From assembly GCF_900107435.1 (NCBI RefSeq), contig NZ_FNPZ01000007.1, positions 1 through 64,000 of the forward strand: a DNA stretch of 64,000 bases, written 5' to 3'. Below the pieces are notes generated by a model. That model did no database searches, had not been told where the DNA came from, and was given only the letters and a program-made list of their open reading frames with translations. This DNA is from Herbiconiux ginsengi (lineage in GTDB: Bacteria > Actinomycetota > Actinomycetes > Actinomycetales > Microbacteriaceae). The position numbers and the translations under genes are program-made. Positions 42,100-50,063 of this stretch are shown one piece after another (position 1 is the first letter of the stretch; each line of letters starts with the position of its first letter).

Positions 42100-42969
42100 T
42101 TACGCCGCGTCGGGCGGGAACTCCACGGGGAAGGGTTCCGCGAAGTCGGCCGAGCGGCTCACGGCACGCCACTCCTCGTCCTCCGCGAGCAGTCGCCGAT
42201 CCTGCGCGATCGACATCTCGGCCGCGTTGACACCGAGCGGCAGGTGGTAGGGCACGTTCTGCCGCTTGGCGACCTGCACCAGGATCTTCGCGGCACGGTC
42301 GGGGTCGCCCGCCGGGCCCTCGGTGCTCTGCCGCACCCGGGCGTTCATGGCGCCGACCGTCTGCTCGTAACCCTCGCCGGGTTCGTGCACCGTCATCGAC
42401 GAGCCGGCCCAGTCGGTGGCGAAACCGCTCGGCTCCACCACGAGAACGCGGATGCCGAAGGGCGCGGTCTCGGTCCGCAGCACCCGGCTGAAGCCGTCGA
42501 TGGCGAATTTCGCCGCCTGGTAGGAGGCGATTCCGGGTGAGCCGCCGACGCGGCCGCCGACGGAGGAGAACTGCATGATGAGCCCCCCGCCCTGCGCACG
42601 GAGAACGGGGATCGCCGCCTTCGAGACGTTGTAGACACCCCAGAAGTTGGTCTCGAACTGGGCGCGGAAGTCGTCGTCGGGCGTGTGCTCGATCGGCGAG
42701 ACGTTCGCGTAGCCGGCGTTGTTGACGATGACGTCGAGCCGGCCGAAGCGCGCGACCCCTTCGGCGATGGCCGTGCGCGCCTGCTCGGGGTCGGTGACGT
42801 CGAGCGCCACGGGGAGGATGCGCTGGCCGTACCGCTCGACGAACTCGGTGAGCTGCTCCGGGCGGCGCGCGGTGGCGACCACGCGGTCGCCGCCCTCGAG
42901 CGCGGCGGAGACGAGGGAGCGGCCGAAGCCGCGGGAGGAACCGGTGATGAACCATATCTGTTCTGACAT
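42100..42969 (-). CDS. Short-chain dehydrogenase/reductase, divergent from a TetR gene
   Basis: A 289-residue SDR: TGSSRGFGRSL, NNAGYAN, Ser in FSSVGG, YQAAK (Tyr-x3-Lys, about 155). The C-terminal part (about 190-289) is longer than in the minimal SDR, as in the ketoreductase-like group often placed next to TetR regulators. A palindrome-bearing 59-base gap separates it from the TetR gene, which very probably represses it. Substrate unknown. Confidence 0.9.
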   Translation of the reverse strand: MSEQIWFITGSSRGFGRSLVSAALEGGDRVVATARRPEQLTEFVERYGQRILPVALDVTDPEQARTAIAEGVARFGRLDVIVNNAGYANVSPIEHTPDDDFRAQFETNFWGVYNVSKAAIPVLRAQGGGLIMQFSSVGGRVGGSPGIASYQAAKFAIDGFSRVLRTETAPFGIRVLVVEPSGFATDWAGSSMTVHEPGEGYEQTVGAMNARVRQSTEGPAGDPDRAAKILVQVAKRQNVPYHLPLGVNAAEMSIAQDRRLLAEDEEWRAVSRSADFAEPFPVEFPPDAA

Positions 42970-42990
42970 GACAGGTAGTACAACACTGTT

Positions 42991-43014
42991 TTGCTATTAA
43001 TGCAACCCGGTTGC
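42991..43014. promoter_or_regulatory. Overlapping palindromes, candidate TetR operator
   Basis: TTGCTATTAATGCAA (42991-43005) and GCAACCCGGTTGC (43002-43014) are palindromic with overlapping ends, between the divergent SDR and TetR genes. The GCAA/TTGC half-site occurs three times. Confidence 0.5.
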
Positions 43015-43028
43015 GCTATGCTGGAAGC

Positions 43029-43691
43029 ATGACCACGACCGGCGCCGATTTCCAGCGCGCACGTAGTGCCGACGCGAAGCTGCAGCGCGAGGTGGCGATC
43101 CTGGATGCCGCCCGCCGATTGGGCGCCGCGCGCGGCATCCGCACCGTCACCCTCACCGACATCGCCGAGGCCGTCGGCATGCACAAGTCGGCCCTGCTGC
43201 GGTATTTCGAGACCCGCGAGCAGATCTTCCTGCGACTGACGGCGCAGGATTGGCGCGAGTGGGGGCCCGCTCTCCGCGCGTCGCTCGAAGCCTCTGCCGA
43301 CACATCGCCGGCCGGCGTCGCCCAGACCGTGGCGGCCTCCCTCGCGGCACGGCCGATGTTCTGCGACCTGCTCGCTCAGGCGCCCCTCAACCTCGAGCGC
43401 AACGTCTCGCTCGACTCGGTGCGGGAGTTCAAGCTCGTGACGCTCGAGGAGGTGTCAGCGCTCTCGGAGGTGCTGCGGCGCATCCGGCCCGGCCTCACCG
43501 TCGAGCAGTCGATCGATCTGATCGCCGCGGCCACCTCGCTCTCCGGCGCGTACTGGCAGATGGCGACGCCCGGGCCCGCGGTCGAGCAGCTCTACCGCAG
43601 CGATCCCCGCCTCGCCCACGCGGTGGTCGACGTCGAACCTCGTGTCGCCCGCACGCTGGCGGCCATGCTCGAAGGGTTCGCACGGCACTGA
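43029..43691 (+). CDS. TetR/AcrR-family transcriptional regulator
   Basis: A 220-residue regulator. The N-terminal helix-turn-helix (about 20-65) reads ILDAARRLGAARGIRTVTLTDIAEAVGMHKSALLRYF in its key blocks (TLTDIAEAVG, YFETREQIF); the rest is an all-helical ligand domain. The ATG at 43029 gives the normal N-terminal length; the TTG at 43011 overlaps the operator palindrome. It is expected to repress itself and the divergent SDR gene. Confidence 0.9.
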   Translation: MTTTGADFQRARSADAKLQREVAILDAARRLGAARGIRTVTLTDIAEAVGMHKSALLRYFETREQIFLRLTAQDWREWGPALRASLEASADTSPAGVAQTVAASLAARPMFCDLLAQAPLNLERNVSLDSVREFKLVTLEEVSALSEVLRRIRPGLTVEQSIDLIAAATSLSGAYWQMATPGPAVEQLYRSDPRLAHAVVDVEPRVARTLAAMLEGFARH

Positions 43692-43778
43692 GACGCGGCC
43701 GCACAGCTCCAGATCGATGACCGGGGCATCCCCTGTCAATCCCCTGCCGCCGGCCGCCCGGAGGCGTAGACAGGAAGC

Positions 43779-44324
43779 ATGACCACGACAATCGACCGCA
43801 CCGCCAAGGCCCCCTCCGACGCCGGAGCGAAGACCACGCGCCGGCAGAACGCCGAGCGCGGCTTCACAGCCTCCAAGCAGCTCACCGACAACCTCCAGAA
43901 GGTGCTCGCCGACCTGATCGAACTCCACCTGCAGGGCAAGCAGGCGCATTGGAACGTGGTGGGCAAGAACTTCCGCGACCTGCATCTGCAACTCGACGAG
44001 ATCATCGACGCGGCCCGTGAATTCAGCGACGTCGTGGCGGAGCGCCTCCGCGCACTGCACGCGGTCCCCGACGGCCGCAGCGACACCGTCGCCGCCACCA
44101 CGACGCTCCCCGAGTACCCGAACGGCGAGGTGGACACCGCCGTGACGGTCGATCTCATCACGGTGCGCCTGGAAGCCGTCGTCGGCACGATGCGCGATGG
44201 GCACGACGAGGTCGACGACGCCGATCCGACGAGCGCCGACATCCTGCACGGCATCATCGAGAAGCTGGAGCAGTACGCCTGGATGGTGAGCGCCGAGAAT
44301 CGCTCGCCCGCCAAGCAGCGCTAG
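43779..44324 (+). CDS. dps: Dps-family ferritin-like protein
   Basis: A 181-residue Dps: KQAHWNVVGKNFRDLHLQLDEIID carries the ferroxidase ligands (His, Asp, Glu) at the two-fold interface, as in the family. The N-terminal 30 residues are basic (Lys/Arg-rich), fitting DNA binding by the tail, and the C-terminus is short. It stores iron using hydrogen peroxide and protects DNA. A TAGACA hexamer and a GGAAG ribosome-site candidate both precede the ATG. An XRE gene follows convergently with a 5-base gap. Confidence 0.93.
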   Translation: MTTTIDRTAKAPSDAGAKTTRRQNAERGFTASKQLTDNLQKVLADLIELHLQGKQAHWNVVGKNFRDLHLQLDEIIDAAREFSDVVAERLRALHAVPDGRSDTVAATTTLPEYPNGEVDTAVTVDLITVRLEAVVGTMRDGHDEVDDADPTSADILHGIIEKLEQYAWMVSAENRSPAKQR

Positions 44325-44328
44325 GCCG

Positions 44329-44634
44329 TTACGACGCGGTTCCTGTGCCGCGCGCTCGAATGAGGTCGGCGACCGTGATCCGGTGCGCTCGATCGGGCAG
44401 CATGTCGGCGGTCAAACCGTCGACCAGCACCGCCGGATTGAGATTCAAGGCGTCGGCTATGCGCAGGATCGTGACGAAGGTGGGGTTGCTCTCACCGCGC
44501 TCGACACGCCCGATGTTCGTGAAATGCACTCCGGAGAGCTCGGCGAGATCCCACTGGCTGATCGCGAAGCGCTGCCGTTCATCGCGGACGCGCTCACCGA
44601 GCACGCGCGCGGCTTCGGATCGGACAGAGCTCAC
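44329..44634 (-). CDS. XRE-family helix-turn-helix regulator
   Basis: A 101-residue small regulator with one Cro/CI-type HTH (about 15-75: QWDLAELSGVHFTNIGRVERGESNPTF in its key part) and a short C-terminal tail. It is divergent from the hypothetical gene at 44822. The 187-base intergenic region has AAGCG-N11-CGCTT (44678-44698) and the palindrome AGCATAAATGCT (44701-44712), either of which could be its operator. Confidence 0.88.
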   Translation of the reverse strand: MSSVRSEAARVLGERVRDERQRFAISQWDLAELSGVHFTNIGRVERGESNPTFVTILRIADALNLNPAVLVDGLTADMLPDRAHRITVADLIRARGTGTAS

Positions 44635-44700
44635 ACCACATGTCTAACCGCCTGCTGCGCGTGCAGCCAGAGCGTGTAAGCGTCTATCATCTGCGCTTGT

Positions 44701-44712
44701 AGCATAAATGCT
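44701..44712. promoter_or_regulatory. Palindrome, candidate XRE operator
   Basis: AGCATAAATGCT lies in the divergent region between the XRE gene and the gene at 44822. Location and symmetry are the only support. Confidence 0.3.
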
Positions 44713-44821
44713 TCGTGATCGACGCGCCCGCGATCGAGCAGCTTTCGAGAAGGGCCGGAAGTCGGCGAACAGTACATTGGATCCGTAGCCGCACTCGCGG
44801 AACGGGAAAGGACTGCCGACC

Positions 44822-45286
44822 ATGTCGTACGCCGTGGACTTCACCACCGTCTCACCGATCGGCCTGGAGTCGTCTCCGGTCGTCGACGCCCTCGCCGGAC
44901 TGCGCGCGAACGAGGCGCGCTATTTCAAGAACAAGTACGACCACGTGTTCACGGTCGTTCCGGCAAGCGAAGCCACGGAGATCATCGACTGGGTGCACGA
45001 CATCCTCAAAGACGAACGCGACATCGTCATCGCCTCCCCTCCTCTGGAGGCGACGGAGTTCGAGGTCGAGGGCGTGCGGTGGGCCTACGTGTTCTACGAG
45101 AGCGGGCTCTCTATCAACGTGCTCTACTCGCTCGATGACGCCGGCAAGCGCGCGGTGGGATTCAAGCTCTCCGACGGCATGGAGATTCCCGAGGAACTCG
45201 CCTCGCGATTCAAGTTCGCGCGCCAGAAATCGAAGCTGGCCGGCACCATCCGCGGTTCGTACTTCACCATCAAGAACGCGCATTGA
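44822..45286 (+). CDS. Hypothetical protein
   Basis: A 154-residue soluble protein, no signal peptide, no membrane helix. It is rich in strand-forming segments; the start MSYAVDFTTVS and a basic end (FKFARQKSKLAGTIRGSYF) stand out. I do not recognise a family. GGAAAGGA lies just upstream of the ATG. A perfect rho-independent terminator follows 20 bases after the stop, so it is probably monocistronic. Confidence 0.65.
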   Translation: MSYAVDFTTVSPIGLESSPVVDALAGLRANEARYFKNKYDHVFTVVPASEATEIIDWVHDILKDERDIVIASPPLEATEFEVEGVRWAYVFYESGLSINVLYSLDDAGKRAVGFKLSDGMEIPEELASRFKFARQKSKLAGTIRGSYFTIKNAH

Positions 45287-45305
45287 CGGGCGCCCGGCCC
45301 AACAG

Positions 45306-45335
45306 AAAAGGCCCCGCCTGACGGCGGAGCCTTTT
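45306..45335. terminator. Rho-independent terminator
   Basis: AAAAGGCCCCGCC and GGCGGAGCCTTTT pair (13 positions, one mismatch) around a TGAC loop, with T-rich flanks on both strands. It can end both the plus-strand hypothetical gene and the minus-strand tRNA. Confidence 0.85.
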
Positions 45336-45343
45336 CTTTCTTG

Positions 45344-45417
45344 TTGCGGGGACAGGATTTGAACCTGCGACCTCTGGGTTATGAGCCCAGCGAGCTACCG
45401 AACTGCTCCACCCCGCG
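45344..45417 (-). tRNA. Initiator tRNA-Met (CAT), copy 1
   Basis: Read on the minus strand, the 74-base gene folds as a tRNA with anticodon CAT. It has the initiator hallmarks: an unpaired C1-A72 at the acceptor end and three G-C pairs in the anticodon stem (GGG/CCC). CCA is not encoded. A TAGCAT -10 box (45445-45450) lies 27 bases upstream. It is identical to the copy at 49949. Confidence 0.95.
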
Positions 45418-45497
45418 ACACCGACCGCGTGCGGCCGCCCGACAATGCTACCCCACGACGCGGGTCCGCTCGGCTCGGCCGCCCGCCCCGACGCGAA

Positions 45498-45674
45498 CTA
45501 TTGCTGGATGAAGGTGAGGAGGTCGGGGTGGATGACGTCGGCATGGGTGGTCAGCATGCCGTGCGGGTAACCCTCATAGATCTTCAACACCGAATTGGCC
45601 AACAGCTCATGCTGCTTCACCGACGCATCCTTGTAAGGCACGACCTGGTCGTCATCACCCTGGGGCACCAGAGC
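45498..45674 (-). pseudogene. C-terminal remnant of an alpha/beta hydrolase (arylesterase/chloroperoxidase type)
   Basis: About 57 codons end the frame with the typical C-terminal part of such hydrolases: GDDDQVVPY (acid residue strand) and then YPHGM, which holds the catalytic His, and a LLTFIQQ ending. Further upstream the frame loses all resemblance, and nothing of the nucleophile region is nearby. The gene is thus truncated. The region from 45675 to 45841 shows nothing else recognisable. It lies just inside the tRNA-bounded segment. Confidence 0.65.
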
Positions 45675-45841
45675 CTCATCTGCGCCCGGACGACGATCGG
45701 TATTCGCGCTCCTCGATGAGGTGAGGACCACCTCCACGCCAATCCCGACCCCCGAGCGGTGGTTCAGATCGCCCGGCGGGTGCCGGCGCGACCGGCGCAC
45801 CGGGCGCGCTCACCGTGAGGTCACGCCTCTCGCGCCGCTGG

Positions 45842-46123
45842 TCATTCCTTGCCCTGCAGGTAGTCCGCGTGGGTGAAGAGCCGTCGGAGGTCGAGCACGG
45901 TCTGCTCGTCGACGTCTTTGTGCCGCGGCTTCGTGAGCACGATCCGGTCGTCGCCGAGCTTCACCACGAACTTGCCGTCGTGCTCCTCGCGCACCTCGGC
46001 GACCTCTTCGAGAAGCGAGATCACGTCGTGCCACTCCAGGTTGTGGGTGGTGGGATGCCGAGCGATGTGCTCGAGGGTCGTGCGGTGGTGGTGCGAGAGC
46101 TGTCCGTGAATCGACTCGTCCAT
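45842..46123 (-). CDS. Small HicA-like-fold protein
   Basis: A 93-residue His-rich protein. Its core, HNLEWHDVISLLEEV, then a strand pair and KPRHKDVDEQTVLDLRRLF, resembles the HicA toxin fold (a small dsRNA-binding-like domain), but the catalytic His region is not clear and no HicB partner is next to it. Antitoxin-less members occur in actinobacteria as stand-alone hypothetical proteins. It is 23 bases downstream of the oxalate decarboxylase and probably in the same operon. Confidence 0.7.
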   Translation of the reverse strand: MDESIHGQLSHHHRTTLEHIARHPTTHNLEWHDVISLLEEVAEVREEHDGKFVVKLGDDRIVLTKPRHKDVDEQTVLDLRRLFTHADYLQGKE

Positions 46124-46146
46124 GGCTGTGTTCCTTTCGTTCGTGC

Positions 46147-47358
46147 TCAGCGGAGCGGGGTGATGCCCTGAGTTCCGCGCGGGAACGTAGCGAGCACTTC
46201 TTCAGGGATGTTGAGGTGGGCCGACACCAGCGAAGGCGGCACGTGGCCCAGCCAATTGGCGAGGGAGACCTCCTCGTACTTGTCGGCCTTGAACACCTCG
46301 AGGAACTGCAGCACGTCGTCACCGGTGTTCTCGACGTAGTGGCCGTAGTTCTTCTTCACCACGCCCACGTCGCCGGCGCGGAAGTCGGTGGTGTTGGCGT
46401 GCGGCCCGGTGTTGAACACCGTCATCCGTGCGGAGCCGCGCAAGTAGTACTGCCACTCGTCGGCATTCGGATGCCAGTGCAGCTCGCGCATCGAACCGGG
46501 CTCGACGGTCACGAGTGCAGCCGCGACGGTGCTCGAGAGCGGGAAGTTGGTGCTGTCTGCGATGCGGATGCTGCCGCCGGAGTTCTGGTGCAGCGGCTCG
46601 GAACGGGAGAGCCGGAAGATGATCGGCTCGGCGGCGCCCCAGGTGACGCCGGCGTCGCTCTGGTCCTTCTCGAGCTCACCGGGCACCTCGCCCGGGAAGA
46701 TCCAGAGGTTGTGCAGCGGGATGTCGGCGAAGGTCTCCTGCGCGACCCCGAAGTTCTTCGCCAGCACCTCCGGCGGGGTGTGGGCGAACCAGTCGGTGAG
46801 CAGCAGGGTGTTGCTCTCCGACTGCTCGCCGTCGTCGAAGGCGAGCACGAACTCGGCTCCGTCGGGTCCGAGCCCCTGCAGCGAGTGCGGGGTTCCGGCC
46901 GGGAAGAACCAGAGGTCGCCCTCCTCGACGTCTTCGACGCTCGGCAGGCCCGCCCGGCTGAGCGTCGTGACACGGCAGCGACCGCGCGTCATCACCGCCC
47001 ACTCGGCGGTCTGGTGCCAGTGCAGTTCCCGGATGCCACCGGCCTCGAGGTACATGTTCACGCCGGCGATCTCGTCGGAGATCGCGAAGTCGGAGCTGGT
47101 GAGCTCGCGTGCCCACCCGCCGCGCTGCACGCGCCTCGGCGAGATGTTGAACGATGACCAGAAGAACGCCTGGGTGCTGATGTCGGTCGGCGGAGCGTCG
47201 ATCTGGTTCGGGAACTGGCTCGCGATGACCGGGTTCTGCGGGCCGGTCATCACGGTGGCCGCCGGGTCGTCGACCGTGTTCACTTCGCCCTCCTGGGGCA
47301 GATCCGGGTTCCCGAGCGTCGGAGTCTCGTGGTGTGGTGCGGTCTCGGGTGATTCCAT
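46147..47358 (-). CDS. oxdC: Bicupin oxalate decarboxylase
   Basis: A 403-residue protein of two cupin domains. Each has a metal site: RELHWHQTAEW (about 130) and RELHWHPNADEW (about 305). The N-terminal lid, SESNT preceding LLLTDWFAHTP, keeps the Glu needed for decarboxylation, which distinguishes decarboxylases from oxidases. Other matches include ADSTNFP and GHYVENTGDDVLQFLE. It converts oxalate to formate and CO2 with Mn and O2. The ATG at 47358 has GAGGAG six bases upstream. No signal peptide is visible. It lies just downstream of the encapsulin gene (104-base gap), same strand. Confidence 0.9.
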   Translation of the reverse strand: MESPETAPHHETPTLGNPDLPQEGEVNTVDDPAATVMTGPQNPVIASQFPNQIDAPPTDISTQAFFWSSFNISPRRVQRGGWARELTSSDFAISDEIAGVNMYLEAGGIRELHWHQTAEWAVMTRGRCRVTTLSRAGLPSVEDVEEGDLWFFPAGTPHSLQGLGPDGAEFVLAFDDGEQSESNTLLLTDWFAHTPPEVLAKNFGVAQETFADIPLHNLWIFPGEVPGELEKDQSDAGVTWGAAEPIIFRLSRSEPLHQNSGGSIRIADSTNFPLSSTVAAALVTVEPGSMRELHWHPNADEWQYYLRGSARMTVFNTGPHANTTDFRAGDVGVVKKNYGHYVENTGDDVLQFLEVFKADKYEEVSLANWLGHVPPSLVSAHLNIPEEVLATFPRGTQGITPLR

Positions 47359-47462
47359 GGCGTCTCCTCGGAACAGGGTGTGCTTCGATGACACCGCATC
47401 GGCCGGTTCAGCACAACGACAATTGTCTGAGACTCTCCCGTCGTCCGTCCGATGCGATGGCG

Positions 47463-48263
47463 CTAACGGATGACGGCCGCGGCCTCCGGGGTGGCGACGC
47501 GGAAGCTGAGGGTCTCCTCGAGATAGAGCGTGACCGATTCGCTCGAGTGCGAGGCGTATCCGAGGGAGATGTCCTGCCCGCATTCCAGAACGAAGTCGCC
47601 CCCGCGGAGGCTGACGACGACGGCACCCTCGATCCCGGGCACCCACTCCACCGGGCCGTCGAGGATCTTGCGGAGGTGGGTCAGCAACGGGCTCCCGCCC
47701 GCGTCGTTCCCGCCCACGGTGTTGATCCAGGTGTCCGAGTCCAGCGCGACGCCATAGGGTCCTTCGATGCCGGCACGCTTGAGCTGCTCCGTGGCCGCGG
47801 CCACCTGCTGTGCGAAGCGATGCACGTCACTGTCGCGCGGAGTCGCCGCGTTCGGCGTGGCCGGGATGATACCGCTGAAGCCGACTGCGTCCCATCCGTT
47901 GAAGACAGCGGAGTTCTCGGTCGTCGCCAGACGTGCGGCGGCCTCGTCGAGGGGACTGAGATCGACGTCGATCGCGCCGCGTGCGGCGGCGTCGAGCTCG
48001 GAACGGGCGAGGGAGAATTCGGCCCGCACCTCGACCAGCGGAAGCACGGCTCGCGTGCGTGCGATGACGGCCTCGGCCGGAGTGGAGACGACGCCGCCGA
48101 CCCGCCCCAGCGAAGTGGCGGAGTGCTCCCAGCCGAGCGGGCCGGTGAAATCGACGAGCTTCCTTGCCCCGAGCATGGGCACGAGTCGGGTGCGTGCTTC
48201 GTCGTCCAGCATGGTCCAGGTGTCGGTGGTGACCGGGGCCAGTTCCCGGAAGAGGTGGTTCAT
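47463..48263 (-). CDS. Encapsulin nanocompartment shell protein (family 1)
   Basis: A 266-residue HK97-fold shell protein, the normal length for T=1 encapsulins. Family landmarks: MNHLFRELAPVT start, GPLGWEHSATSLGR (about 45), the LVEVRAEFSLARSELDAAARGA helix, the FNGWDAVGFSGI segment (about 125), and the ending DISLGYASH...YLEETLSFRV. The N-terminal helix and the surface groove that hold cargo peptides are in this region. Its ATG overlaps the stop of the DyP peroxidase, giving the classic cargo-shell operon. Confidence 0.95.
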   Translation of the reverse strand: MNHLFRELAPVTTDTWTMLDDEARTRLVPMLGARKLVDFTGPLGWEHSATSLGRVGGVVSTPAEAVIARTRAVLPLVEVRAEFSLARSELDAAARGAIDVDLSPLDEAAARLATTENSAVFNGWDAVGFSGIIPATPNAATPRDSDVHRFAQQVAAATEQLKRAGIEGPYGVALDSDTWINTVGGNDAGGSPLLTHLRKILDGPVEWVPGIEGAVVVSLRGGDFVLECGQDISLGYASHSSESVTLYLEETLSFRVATPEAAAVIR

Positions 48264-49396
48264 CGTTCGTCTCCGCTCTGTTGAGGTGTGGTGGGCGTGC
48301 GGCGCAGGCCGCCGAGGCCGAGGGATCCCGTGCCGGCTTCGGGCGGATCCGATTCGTCGGACGGCGGCGAGGCCTCGGGGGTGCTCGACACCGGCCGTGT
48401 CGCCGGCGCCGGCGGTGGCGGTGGCGGTGGCGAACCCAGGTTCGAGAGCGCCTCGGCGGACGGGGCGAAGAACACCGTCCCGGTTACGGCCTCGCTGAAA
48501 TCGAGGAGCCGGTCGTGCAGGCCGGGCGGATCGCCGATGAACATGCGTTCGAGCATCCGCTCGATCACCCAGAGCTCTCTCGAGTAGCCGATGAAGTACG
48601 TTCCGAAGGTCGCCGTGCCGGGACTCCCGAACGGCATGTTGTCGCGCAGGATGTCGTGCTCGACCCCGGCGTCGTCGACGATGGTCGCGAGGGTCTTGTG
48701 CGCCTTCTGCCCGGAATCCGCGTCGTCGAGTTCGACGTTGTCGGCCTTCCGGCGCCCGATGATGGCTTCCTGCTGTTCCGTCGTGAGAGCTTGCCAGGAG
48801 GCCAGTGGATGCAGATACTTCTGCACGACGACGTAGCTGCCGCCCGCCGCCGCGAGGTCCTCTTCCCCGACGAGCGTCGACTCCGGGAGGTGGTCGCCGA
48901 CGGGATTCGCGGTGCCGTCCACGAAGCCGAGGAGGTCGCGGGTGTCGAGGTAGCGGAAGCCGATCGTCTCGTCCTCCACGGCCACGGCTTCGCCCAGCGC
49001 TTCCAGCAGCAGGCGCTCGAACTCGTAGCGGAGATCCTGACGGTCGGAGCGGATGTGGAACAGCAGGTCGCCGGGGGTCGACGGCGCGGTATGCCGAGCG
49101 CCCGCGATGGTCGTGAACTCGTGGAGTTCCCGCGGAAGCGGCAGTCCCGCGAGGCCGGGCCAGATCGCGGCGCCGATTCCGACGGTGCAAGTGAACGACG
49201 CTCCGAGGTCCCGGAAGCCGACGGTCTTGACAAGGCCGTCCACGTCACTGAGCACCGAACGCACCGCGTCGAGCGAGTCGGAGCCGGGTGCCACGGTCAG
49301 CACGAGGAAGACGGCGTGGCGGGTCAGGGGCGCATCGATCGTCTGCGGCTCGATCGGCACCCGGCCGTCGCTGCTCCTGTTTCCCAGATCAGCCAT
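48260..49396 (-). CDS. Dye-decolorizing peroxidase, encapsulin cargo
   Basis: A 378-residue haem peroxidase. The DyP signature GFVDGTANP (distal Asp, about 150) and the MPFGSPGTATFGTYFIGYSRE region (distal Arg) are present, followed by the catalytic core to about residue 315. A Pro-rich linker (SPPPPPPPAPA) follows and then the C-terminal encapsulation peptide core TGSLGLGGLRR. That peptide pattern, GSLGIGSLK in known systems, targets the enzyme into the shell. The ATG at 49396 has GGGAGG at ideal spacing. It is co-translated with the encapsulin gene. It probably acts on hydrogen peroxide and phenolic or dye-like substrates. Confidence 0.95.
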   Translation of the reverse strand: MADLGNRSSDGRVPIEPQTIDAPLTRHAVFLVLTVAPGSDSLDAVRSVLSDVDGLVKTVGFRDLGASFTCTVGIGAAIWPGLAGLPLPRELHEFTTIAGARHTAPSTPGDLLFHIRSDRQDLRYEFERLLLEALGEAVAVEDETIGFRYLDTRDLLGFVDGTANPVGDHLPESTLVGEEDLAAAGGSYVVVQKYLHPLASWQALTTEQQEAIIGRRKADNVELDDADSGQKAHKTLATIVDDAGVEHDILRDNMPFGSPGTATFGTYFIGYSRELWVIERMLERMFIGDPPGLHDRLLDFSEAVTGTVFFAPSAEALSNLGSPPPPPPPAPATRPVSSTPEASPPSDESDPPEAGTGSLGLGGLRRTPTTPQQSGDER

Positions 49397-49622
49397 GTGT
49401 CCTCCCTTTCGGAGTATGGGGTTCGGCCCGCGGTGCGACCGTGGATATCGCCGCCAGTCGCGCGAGGGCGCCATGAGCGTGTTCGTCGGCGGCCCGCCAC
49501 ACGACGAGGGTCTGATCGAATCGGCGATGCTTGTCATGCACGAAGGCCGGGGTCTCCGTCCAGGAGTCGATCAGCCGATGCACGTCGGCGGGGACGGCTT
49601 CGTCGCGGACATCGACAACCAT
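49389..49622 (-). pseudogene. Possible fragment of an XRE/MmyB-type regulator
   Basis: A 77-residue frame upstream of, and overlapping, the DyP start. The part HRLIDSWTETPAFVHDKHRRFD resembles the start of the MmyB-like ligand-binding domain of XRE regulators, but no HTH precedes it and the rest does not match. It could be a decayed neighbour or chance. Weak call. Confidence 0.3.
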
Positions 49623-49948
49623 GCCGCAACGATAACCAACGACCCGCGCCCGTGCGTAGCCCTGCCATGGCTAGTCAGCCACTCCGCGGCGCGCCCACAC
49701 GCGCCCCGGAGAGCCGGAGAGACGATCGAAACGTCCGCCTATGTATCGATCATGTGCGAACTACTGGCCGACGATGCGCACATGAGAAAGCACGCGTTGA
49801 TGGAAGCGCTCTCCCGCCGCTGGATCGACCGCGATCGTCGCGAGACGAAGAAATCCGGCGCAGCTTGGGGCTGCGCCGGATTTGCACCGAATCAGTCGAT
49901 CTCGGCTCCCCAAGGGGGGAACACAACTGATCTGACCTGGACTTTTGG
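49623..49948. other. Intergenic region before the second tRNA-Met; mostly empty
   Basis: I see no convincing gene. A frame from 49752 (MCELLADDAHMRK start) runs into the tRNA and uses rare codons, so I do not call it. A perfect hairpin terminator sits at 49851-49883. Confidence 0.5.
49851..49883. terminator. Rho-independent terminator
   Basis: AAATCCGGCGCAG and CTGCGCCGGATTT form a perfect 13-base stem around a 7-base loop. The end is A/T-rich on both sides. It would stop transcription from the tRNA-Met gene, 65 bases away on the minus strand. Confidence 0.8.
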
Positions 49949-50022
49949 TTGCGGGGACAGGATTTGAACCTGCGACCTCTGGGTTATGAGCCCAGCGAGC
50001 TACCGAACTGCTCCACCCCGCG
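49949..50022 (-). tRNA. Initiator tRNA-Met (CAT), copy 2
   Basis: Identical over all 74 bases to the copy at 45344, and with the same initiator hallmarks (C1-A72 mismatch, GGG/CCC in the anticodon stem). Flanking sequence differs beyond the tRNA apart from one base. It has its own TAGTGT hexamer at 50035-50040 (minus strand). Confidence 0.95.
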
Positions 50023-50063
50023 GCACAAGAAATAACACTACCACGGGTTCAGACACCTCGTGT

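Noticed and set aside
45842-46123. Complete HicAB toxin-antitoxin system
   Set aside because: Only a HicA-like fold; no HicB-like gene next to it.
48281-49930. 549-codon plus-strand frame across DyP
   Set aside because: Shadow of the DyP coding strand; Arg/Gly-rich without domains.
49752-49967. Small plus-strand frame starting MCELLADDAHMRK
   Set aside because: Runs through a perfect terminator and into the tRNA gene on the other strand, uses rare codons; no ribosome binding site.
45344-50022. Prophage or integrative element with integrase
   Set aside because: No integrase, recombinase, transposase or phage structural gene other than the HK97-fold encapsulin, which clearly pairs with DyP.
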